64,000 bases of DNA from Anaeramoeba flamelloides (lineage: Eukaryota > Metamonada > Anaeramoebidae), in assembly GCA_027625915.1 (NCBI GenBank), contig JANTQA010000021.1, positions 3,534,001-3,598,000 of the forward strand, read 5' to 3'. This document shows, piece by piece, positions 56,701 through 64,000 of the stretch (position 1 is the stretch's first letter; every line of letters begins with the position of its first letter). A program made the translations under genes and the position numbers. The notes beneath the pieces are model-generated. The model was given only the letters and a program-made list of their open reading frames with translations, did no database searches and was not told the DNA's origin.

Positions 56701-58414
56701 TATTTAAAATTACTGGTAACAAAGACTATTTGTCTAGGGTAATAATGATTAAAATAGGTATAAACTAGATAAAAACTTTTTATAATTTTTTGAAATAAAA
56801 TGAATTTATATAGTTTTCTTTTTCATAAAAAATGGAAAAAAAAAATTGATCTCACTGAAAAAATTTTCAATTATATATTTCTTAGTCAATCAGAATTTTT
56901 TGACATTTCGCATATACAAAATTTCAAAGTATTTAAATATCACCTATAAAATCTTTTAAAATTTTTACCTGTTGTCGTAAATGGGCTGATCCCTGAAATG
57001 AAAAAAAATTGACAGTTAAAAAAAATGCTTTTAAAAAGAGATAATTTTGTCTTGACGGGATTCGATGTTATTAGATTATGGTGTGTGTTGTTGGTGAATA
57101 TTTTTTCAAGAATATGGACAATTTAGTATTGGCCCCTTCTCACGAAAATTGTCTTTTCTTCTGGGAATACGAGTTAACGAATCATCAAAGAAAAGTCATT
57201 ATTAAAAATTAGAAATTGATGTATAAAAGGTCCTGTTAATTGTAAAATAAAAAGATCAAAATTTTCATTCATCTTTCCAAAAAAATCACAATACTACTAT
57301 TAATGGAGCAATAAAAAGATCAAAATTTTCATTTGGCTAACCAAAAAAATCACATCTCAAGAACGAAAATAAATCACCCAAAATCCCAATTCTCAAAAGA
57401 AGAAAATTAATATTCTTAACTTATTTCCGGAATTAAAAAATTGAAATTTTCTAATGGTTTACAATCTTTTTTTAAAAGTTGAATGAAAATTTTGTTCCAT
57501 TTAATTTGCAAAAAATAGTCTGTCAAAACTTGTTTATATTTTCAGAAAAAAATAAAAATCCTTTGCACAAAATTCAACGATTTAAAGAGTACTGTTTGTT
57601 TCAAAATAAATGGAACAAAATTTTTGTTCAACCATCCAAAAAAAGATTTGCAAAATCTAGTAACATTTCCAACTTTTTAATTTCTGTGAACAAGTCGAAA
57701 TAATTAATTTTCTTCTTTTGAGAATTGGGATTTTGGGTGATTTATTTTGGTTCTTGAGATGTGATTTTTAGGAAAGCTGAATGAAAATTTTGATCTTTTT
57801 CTTTTTCTTTTTCAATTAACAGTAAACAACAACAAGAAAAAAACTTTTTAAAAAAAGAAAAAATTGAGAAAAAAACAAAAAAAACAAAAAAAACAAAAAA
57901 AAATAAAAAAGAAAAAGGCAATACCTTGACCATTTAAACCATTTCCATATAAAACATTTTCATAAGTAAGAAAATAATTGTTAACAGAAGTACAGACAAT
58001 TTTTTTGATCTTTAACTTATTTTTAACAAACCAAGTGCACAAATAAGCCTTATTTTGATCCAAACCAGTAACATCTTCTAAAGGCAATTCTTTATAAGAA
58101 TTATCTTTTCCAATAGAATAAACCAACCCAGAAAAGGTTAAAACTAAACAATTGTAATAACCGTGATCTATTGTCATAATGGAATCATTTTTAAGATCTA
58201 TACTAATTTTGCTTTTTTCCGAACCACGAACAGCGTACAATTCATCTTTGTGATTTGAAAATATGAAATTTGACAATCCACCACAAGCCTGTTTAATATC
58301 TTGTGGGTTGGTTATAGGTCTAATTTTAGATCTTAAACTTGAATTGCTATTAAAAAACATAGAGTCTCCATAAAAGAAACAGTTTGTTTTTGTTTGTGTT
58401 TGTTTCTGTTCCAT
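50756..58414 (-). CDS. RCC1-repeat / tandem BTB protein, two exons
   Basis: Exon 1 is 58414-57925 (MEQKQTQTKTNCFFYGDSMF ...) and exon 2 is 51999-50756. The donor CAAG|GTATTG and acceptor AAAAG|GGCAATTG join in phase to give GNGLNGQGQLVTGDMTN, a typical RCC1 repeat core, which confirms the join. The product is 577 residues. RCC1 blades cover about 1-340 (LYGNGLNGQG; IGLGYNNASQLGLND; ILSCGSARANGRN). A first BTB is at about 362-420 (GDFSDYTLKNYNLKIHKYFV; FFFKWVYSG), and a second at about 455-560 (KNFNLLVKIDDD, Glu-rich loop, EIPVHKFVLYARSGLFRDMF, TIESLEILIKFFYTGSIEL). An upstream in-frame ATG at 58459 is possible, but MEQK fits better because the family's repeat starts soon after. The 5,925-bp intron carries an antisense LINE. 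Likely a CUL3-type adaptor or GEF-like scaffold. Confidence 0.88.
52688..55084 (+). mobile_element. LINE with reverse transcriptase, 5' truncated and decayed
   Basis: 2.4 kb. The reverse transcriptase core is legible: LNYRPISINQSL near 53525, FGFKKYFGTRIAVLNLL near 53630, VVTIDIQKCFDSI near 53735, GVYQGDPLSPILF at 53863 and MYADDLILIM at 53960. The C-terminal part has NCDLCKEKL and FDHFLWDCPAYKINRKIW. The frame is interrupted several times (open parts 53124-53318, 53835-54494, 54506-55060), and no endonuclease domain is present. It ends in about 25 A. GGAAATGATTTTTTTT at 52672-52687 recurs at 55085-55100 as the target duplication. It belongs to a subfamily different from the copies at 44.7 and 59.3 kb and lies antisense in the RCC1/BTB intron. 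Confidence 0.92.
55127..55560 (+). repeat. Fragment related to the 3-kb TIR element
   Basis: Matches the reverse complement of 10560-10990 (see there): starts GATAAAACGTTATTTAGTTT and runs through GGTGGAGTGTGTTCCACTTGG to the AAAAGGAGTTTTATTTTTTC word. No terminal repeats are present, so it is a remnant in the RCC1/BTB intron. Confidence 0.68.
55561..57244. other. Intron DNA; one candidate micro-exon
   Basis: A/T-rich. On the minus strand 56992-56969 is a 24-base segment bounded by TTTCAG and GTAAAA; inserting it into the RCC1/BTB mRNA would keep the frame and add ISPFTTTG. It would disturb an RCC1 repeat, so it may be chance or an alternative exon. Confidence 0.3.
57245..57802. mobile_element. 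Foldback element, CATTCAGCTTTCC family, with inner palindrome
   Basis: The left arm (AAAGATCAAAATTTTCATTC ... ATCACATCTCAAGAACG ... CACCCAAAATCCCAATTCTC) is inverted from about 57715 to 57802 (GAGAATTGGGATTTTGGGTG ... GAAAGCTGAATG). The loop holds a second palindrome, GAATGAAAATTTTGTTCC at 57482 versus GGAACAAAATTTTTGTTC at 57611. Related to the MITE at 4641. Confidence 0.7.
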
Positions 58415-58911
58415 TATCAATATTTTCAGATATTCAATAAAAAATGGAAAATTAATCAAAACTCAAGATTTTCAAATTTGAAGAGAGATGAACCAACTTT
58501 TCTTAGATTTCGTGGGACCACAAAAACTTGATTTGGAGAGCATTAACATTTCTTTTTCAATTTAAAAATTGTTCAATAATCGACTTGAGGAATATTTGTT
58601 TTTGTAACAAAGAATGGATCAAATTTAAAATTCATTTTTATTTTCCTTTTCCTTTTCCTTTTCCAGAAACATGTGAGTAATTACCTCAATCCACATCTTT
58701 GAAAACTCTTTTTGAAATAGGAAAATGTTAATGAAGTGAAAATTTTTTTCTCTTTTATTGAAAATACTTAGTAATCTGGAATTTCTTTTTCAAACTTAAT
58801 TGAAGTTTTTGTTCCAAATTTCTCTTTTTTCAAAAAAGCTGACACTTTTTTTAGAAGGTACAAATGAGAAAGGAAACGTATATAGTAATTTTAAAAAAGT
58901 TAAGACTTTTT
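58415..58911. other. 5' flank of the RCC1/BTB gene
   Basis: Promoter side of the minus-strand gene. GTGGGACCACAAAAACTTG then ATTTGGAGAGCATTAA near 58510 faintly resembles about 10155-10200 in the 3-kb element. CCTTTTCCTTTTCC tract near 58645. Confidence 0.4.
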
Positions 58912-59661
58912 TTAAGGGACTAGTAACCCTTATTTATTATTTTTCCCAAAGGTAATAGAATAATTATTTACATAAGGATTCAATTAAACCCGATATACAA
59001 CTTCATTTCTCAACTTTAAAGAAAAGAATTTTATCGTTTTTAAGAAAGAAATTCATTTTTTGCAATTAAATTTTGTTAAAAGATCTAATCCTTTTTTTGT
59101 TTGGTTTTTGGATCAAATTAGAAAAATAAAAATATGCATGAAAATTTAATTTTGAAGAAATATCGGTTTTAGTAATTTCCAAGAGTTTTTCTGAACAAGT
59201 AACCTTGAAACTTTAATCTTATTTTAAAAATACAATAAAAATAAATCTAATATTGTATCCATGAAGATCCAAAAAAATTTGAACATTTATTTTATTCACA
59301 AATATTTATTAAATTATTTGAAATTTGGATAAATAAAAAAGTAACAATTTTTTTAAAAATTAATCCACACTCTCCCAGAATAAAATATAAAACCAAGGCA
59401 AAAATAGACCAAGCAAGAATTTCGATATATAAAAGAAGATTTAAACTCAAAAATAAATTAGAAAATCTTGGTTTCGAATAAATATGAAAAAATTTAAAAT
59501 TTTCAAAAAAAGACAACGAAAATATTAATTGGAAAGTGGAAAATCTAAAATTGCTAAATGCGAATCTTAATCAATTTAGAGAAAACTTAATAATAAATAA
59601 TTTGGGTGTAAGGGTCAGGATTATTTAAAAATTATTAGATACAATAACAATATAAACAAAC

Positions 59662-59945
59662 AGTCGTGTCGCCAAGTGCCGTCAAGTGCCTAGGTTTTCT
59701 TGAGGTTTTCTACTTCATCTGTTAAATCTATCGATTTTATAAAGAAACAGAAAACTCAAGAAAACTTAACGGCGCTTTTCCAAAATTCAAATGAATAGAG
59801 AAAAATCAAAGATTTTACTCAATTCGTTTAAATTCTGGAAAAGCTTAAAGCGGTTCATTTTAATTTAAGAAATAAGCGAAAATTTTATAAATTTTCTGTT
59901 TATTTCTTAAATTAAAAAAAAAACTAATGACAAAAAATATTTAAT
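59662..59945. repeat. Palindrome-module insert in the LINE, first
   Basis: Comparison with 45193-45251 shows extra DNA here: GTCGTGTCGCCAAGTGCC, then GTCAAGTGCCTAGG, then two hairpins (ATCTATCGATTTTATAAAG type and AAATTCAAATGAATAGAG / TCGTTTAAATTCTGG). Same modules as 27395-28490. The right edge is approximate. Confidence 0.7.
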
Positions 59946-60315
59946 GAAAAAAAATATTTAAAATCGAAGGGCTGAACTTCCATCTTAAAACTAAGAAATT
60001 TCACAAATTATCTAAATAGATATTCTTATGTTTATGATAAGAATAAAACAAACACAAAATTTTGCAATTTATGCAAAAAATATAAAAACCTAGATACAGA
60101 TGAAGATATCGATATTTTTTTTATGGGACTGCCCATTCTATAAAGAAAATCGAATAATTTGGATTAAAGATTTAATTCAAATTAACAAAAATAGAAGAAT
60201 AATATCTTTGATATTATTCGAAATAATGACTCATTGTTTATTTTATCATTAGTTAATGATAAAGAGAATTATGATTTTTTATTGAGATTTCTAAATAAAA
60301 ATTTAGAAATTAGGG

Positions 60316-60410
60316 AAGTGCCTAGTTTTTCCAGAATTTAAAAGAATAGAGTAAAATCTAAGATTTAAATCAATTCTTTTGAATTATGGAAAACCTAACA
60401 GCCATAAGAG
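60316..60410. repeat. Palindrome-module insert in the LINE, second
   Basis: About 95 bp absent from the 44.7-kb LINE: AAGTGCCTAG, then one hairpin (CCAGAATTTAAAAGAATAG / CAATTCTTTTGAATTATGG), then AAACCTAACA. It looks like the smallest unit of the palindrome-module family. Confidence 0.7.
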
Positions 60411-61285
60411 TAAATTGGTTTCCTTCCTTCAAAATAAAAAAAAAAAAAAAAAATTTCTTGAAATTTAAAAGACTTGCCAATAAATTTTTTCAAATATCTA
60501 GAGTAAAAACAAGGAACTGTTTGTATTAAAATCAGGTATTTGATAGTTTCTATTTTTTTTTTTTATTATTAGAAATATTCATTTGAATTCTTTTATTTGT
60601 TGAAAAATCTTTAAAAAATTGAAAAATAATTGTAAAGTCTATTTGATAAATTTAATCATTGGGCTGTTAATGACTTACTGAAATAATTAAGATTAGGTTA
60701 TTAATTACTGATTATAAAAAATCAAATTAAAAAGTATTTCTCTTTAAGATTAAAAGTTAAATTTCCAAGATTTGACAAAAGTATTTCAGGAGAATTTTTA
60801 ATTTATGGTTTGGTTTTTTTTCTCAGATTTTTTCAGTCAATAAAAAATAAAAAATAGATTTGGTCTGTTCTTTGAATCAAAAAATTATATTTTTTACAAG
60901 TTTAAAATAATTATTGTATTTTTTTTTGAGATTAAGTATATTTTTTATTTTCTTAGTTATTTTAGAACTTTGTGGTCTCATTTTTAAAGTGTATTTTTGT
61001 TCACTTCCTTTACGGGCAATAAAATATCAATCTTCTTTCAAAGAAAATAATTTTTTTTTAAATAATCCAGAAATATTATGAATTTTGAACTTTTCAAAAA
61101 TGAGAAAAATGGATCAGACTTTTTAAAAACAATAATTCATTTCTGAAAATAGCATTAAAAGTAAGTTATGTATTGTAGTTTTCAGATTTTTACTTTATTT
61201 TTCAATTTCAAGATACGGTATAATTGTTTTTTAAATTTTTTTGTAAATTTACTTGAAGATTTTTTTTAGTTCACTATTCCCTTAA

Positions 61286-61645
61286 GAGAGAGATTGCTAG
61301 AATTAAAACTGAATTAAAAGTTTTATGTTTAACTGGTATTTGAATTACAAAGGGAAAAATTTTCACTTTCATTTTCAATTTCCCTTTTCAATTAGAGTTT
61401 TTCAATCAATTTACTTCCTTTGAGCTAACTCTATTTATAAAAGAATAATATTGAAAATCAAACAAAAATATAATCCCATTTAATATTCAAATACAAATAA
61501 AAAAGAGAGAAATTTATGATAAAAAAGTATTTTTCTTCACACTTCAACCTGGTAACCATCTTTAATTGTAGATACTTCTCTTTATTAAAATAAAAATTTT
61601 TAAAACAGTTTTTTTCAGAGAAAATCGTTGTTTTTTTACCCCACT
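61286..61645. other. A/T-rich spacer, nothing recognised
   Basis: Lies between the 1.2-kb element and the foldback element. No coding signal. Confidence 0.4.
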
Positions 61646-62205
61646 TTAAAGTTTACAATCCCTGAAATTTGAAAAAATATTATCTTGTGTAGGGTGTAGT
61701 AACTTGTTAATTTTGCTCTTATCTGATCGATCTAGTGCTTGGTATGGGTTTTAATAGTGGCTCAAAAAGGTACTTTTTGACAATTATTTTTTTTTTTTTC
61801 CAAAATCCAAATTGAAGAGTGGAAGTCGAATACATCGGAAGTTAAGTCTTAAAAAAATGTGATTTTGAGTTTGTGGATTGAAATATTTAAATTGGTTTGG
61901 TTTTATTGGGAGCTTTTAAAAAAATAATTTTTTTCATTTAGTTCATTGACAAAAAAGTAAATCAAAATTTTCTTCTAAAACCAAAAAATCAAAATTTATT
62001 CTTAAACACCTACCAACATATTAATCTTACACTCTTCAATTCGAATTTCGGAAATAAAAAAAATTAATTGTCAAAAATTGTCATTTTGAACCACTATTAA
62101 AACCCATACCAAGCACAAGATCGATCAGCGAAGAACAAAATTAACAAGTCAGTGCACCCTACACAAGATAACCTTTTTTGTGATTTCAGGGATTGTAAAT
62201 TTTAA
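61646..62205. mobile_element. TTAA-ended foldback element, copy 2
   Basis: TTAAAGTTTACAATCCCTG at the left and AGGGATTGTAAATTTTAA at the right. Arms are complementary through TCTTGTGTAGGGTGTA / TGCACCCTACACAAGATA, TGCTTGGTATGGGTTTTAAT / AAAACCCATACCAAGCAC and AATCCAAATTGAAGAGTG / ACTCTTCAATTCGAATTTC: a hairpin of roughly 240-bp arms. Related to 778-1340. Confidence 0.82.
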
Positions 62206-62354
62206 GAAGATTTAATTTGTTAAAGTAATAGATATAAAAGAGAATAACAAAATTTAAGGACTAATTTTCAACTTTAAAAGGAGTTTATTCAATTTGATCT
62301 TTGACATTCAATTCTTCAAAAGAATTTTGATTCTGAAGAAATCGGACAAAAAAT

Positions 62355-62880
62355 GTAAACTATCTTTCATAATAATTGGCCCATTAAAAATCAAATTTTA
62401 AATAAAAATATTTTTAATAATTGAATTTATCTATTATAATATAAAAATTTAGATTTTAATATTTAATACTATACTCAAGAGATATTTATTTTATGTCTAA
62501 AAATAAAAGAACGAAAAATATAATAAAAAAAAAACTGTTAAAAAAAAATTGGGCCATTTATTTTGAAAGAAGCATTACATGAAAAATAGACAATTTAAAA
62601 AAGTAAAAAAACCCTTTTATCGATTCTCATTCTATTTGAATAACTAAATCTAATCTCTTTTTCTTATTTGAAACCAAATTTTTCATTAATTCATCTGTTA
62701 CTTCTTTCAAATTTTTTCATTTTTATTTTCCATTTTAACAAAATACTTTTGAAAAAATAAAAAAGAGAACAAATGATTTATTTGCAAACTTTTTATTGTG
62801 AGGGGAAAAACTTCCAAACGATACAAAAGAAATTTATTATTCAAATGTAAGGTGGGCCATTTATTATGAAATTTAGTTTA
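62355..62880. mobile_element. Foldback element with TGGGCCA words
   Basis: GTAAACTATCTTTCATAAT then AATTGGCCCAT at the left is inverted as GGGCCATTTATTATGAAAT then TTAGTTTAC at the right; a third copy of the word, TTGGGCCATTTATTTTGAAAG, lies at about 62551. Probably a MITE with an internal duplication. Confidence 0.55.
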
Positions 62881-64000
62881 CTAAATTCAATGTTAAAATC
62901 AACAATTATTTTCAAAACCAATTATAGATCCTTGAATGAAAATTTAAAAAAAAAATGACTTTAAGGGATTCTCAAGCACAAGTTCACATTTGAATTCATT
63001 TCATTTTTATCAATGGTAACTGTTAAAAATAGTTATGGCATCTTGGAGAGATTGATTGGTGTTAATAAATTCGAAATTGAAATTATAAAATTGAAAAATT
63101 AAATTTTGATAGGATCTAAAAAAAGTGAAAATTGGAATTATAAAAATTTTGAATTTTTTAGTCATAGAAATTCTCAGTGAATAAATATGGTTGAGATTAT
63201 AGAACTCTTTCAAGATGCATTTTTATGGTCAATTTCCTCCGTTTTCACCTGATAACATAACCCTTCAGGAAGGTTTTAGATTTTCACATTTTTTAAAATT
63301 GGTATTATGAAAAACACTCTTAATAAAGATTGTTCAAGTTTACAGAATTTGAAAATCTGAAACCCCACTATCATAAATTACTCTATATTAAAAGCACAAA
63401 AAGGAAAATAGAAAGGAACCTTTCATTTTAGGTTTTTTTTTTGATTTTTTTTTTATTTTTAAGGTATTTCTTGATAAATATCAATAATAATTCTCACGTA
63501 TATAGTTTATCTTTTTTCTAAACAATTCTGATGTTGGTTTATTCTAAAAAAATAAGTCAATTTTTTATTTTTGGCAGTTCCCTTTGAGTGAAATGAAGTT
63601 ATCTATATCATTTGGAACCCAAAATATCCTAATTGCCTTCGAAATAAAAACTTTTATTTGAATTATTATCAAAGGATTATAAGATATAAAATTAATAAAT
63701 AATTATCTTTGAAAGAAAATTTTATAATTAAAAATTGTATAGTTACTTACAATAAAAAAATAACTTGAAAAAAAATTTCCAACATCGGGAATTTTTTTTT
63801 GGTTAATGTGATTTTAAATTTTTCCATCCAAATTTTGTTAAAATAAATTTTTTTTTTTTTGAAAAGTTTGTCTAGACATCAAAAACCTCTTAGTTTTAAA
63901 GTTTAAAGCACATAATACTTTACTGGAATTTTTCTGGAACCCTTTGCTCCCCAAAATTTCCTAAAATGCTTGATCAAATAATTTATTCATTACAAAAGTT
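62881..64000. other. A/T-rich DNA, nothing recognised
   Basis: The minus frame at 63010 has no motif. No repeat match noticed. Confidence 0.4.

Larger units (their letters stand above)
59327..60450 (+). mobile_element. LINE 3' fragment inserted in the TTAA element
   Basis: Begins GGATAAATAAAAAAGTAAC, the same point as 44877 in the LINE at 44710, and ends in poly-A at about 60431-60450. AAATTATTTGAAATTT at 59311-59326 and AAATTTCTTGAAATTT at 60451-60466 form the target duplication. It is nearly the same sequence as the 44.7-kb copy but with frame breaks and two foreign palindromic inserts. Confidence 0.88.
58912..61285 (+). mobile_element. 1.2-kb TTAA element, copy III, split by a LINE
   Basis: Starts TTAAGGGACTAGTAACCC and ends TTCACTATTCCCTTAA. 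Both halves align with copy II (23661-24877), including the GGTCTGTTCTTTGAATCA and TTTTAAAGTGTATTTTTG words. The alignment is interrupted at 59327-60450 by a LINE. Confidence 0.85.

Overview
The window is nuclear DNA of an AT-rich microbial eukaryote. It has GT-AG introns from about 60 bp to 5.9 kb, a split ribosomal protein gene, poly-A-tailed LINE copies and many short transposons. Two genes join a beta-propeller (RCC1 or WD40-like) to two BTB domains with an acidic loop. That architecture is, from memory, greatly expanded in the anaerobic amoebae Anaeramoeba, so Anaeramoeba is my best guess; it is inference, not proof.

Layout. 1.5-5.6 kb: RPL8 (uL2) in three exons, with a 2.9 kb second intron holding a 170-bp tandem repeat and a MITE. 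8.5-19.9 kb: a secreted, bacterial-looking right-handed beta-helix protein in four exons whose introns are filled with transposons. 20.4-24.9 kb: a row of TTAA-ended elements. 25.2-26.2 kb: a USP-family deubiquitinase homologue lacking its catalytic Cys and His. 26.8-33.9 kb: repeats, foldback elements and one possible tiny spliced gene. 34.0-34.7 kb: a short cation-diffusion-facilitator-like membrane protein. 39.9-47.3 kb: a WD40/tandem-BTB gene with a probable distant first exon. 50.8-58.4 kb, minus strand: an RCC1/tandem-BTB gene split by a 5.9 kb intron that carries an antisense LINE. 58.9-64 kb: nested transposons.

Most of the non-coding DNA is explained by mobile or foldback repeats. 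At least six otherwise different families begin and end at TTAA followed by GG(G) or AGCCC. Two have TA duplications of Tc1/mariner/pogo style. Three LINE 3' ends carry 16-bp target duplications. Several insertions are nested, which orders them in time. I saw no tRNA, rRNA or CRISPR. Apart from being neighbours, the host genes show no shared pathway; the two BTB genes are paralogues in their C-terminal halves and are candidate CUL3-type adaptors, while the dead USP homologue would be a ubiquitin-binding pseudoenzyme.
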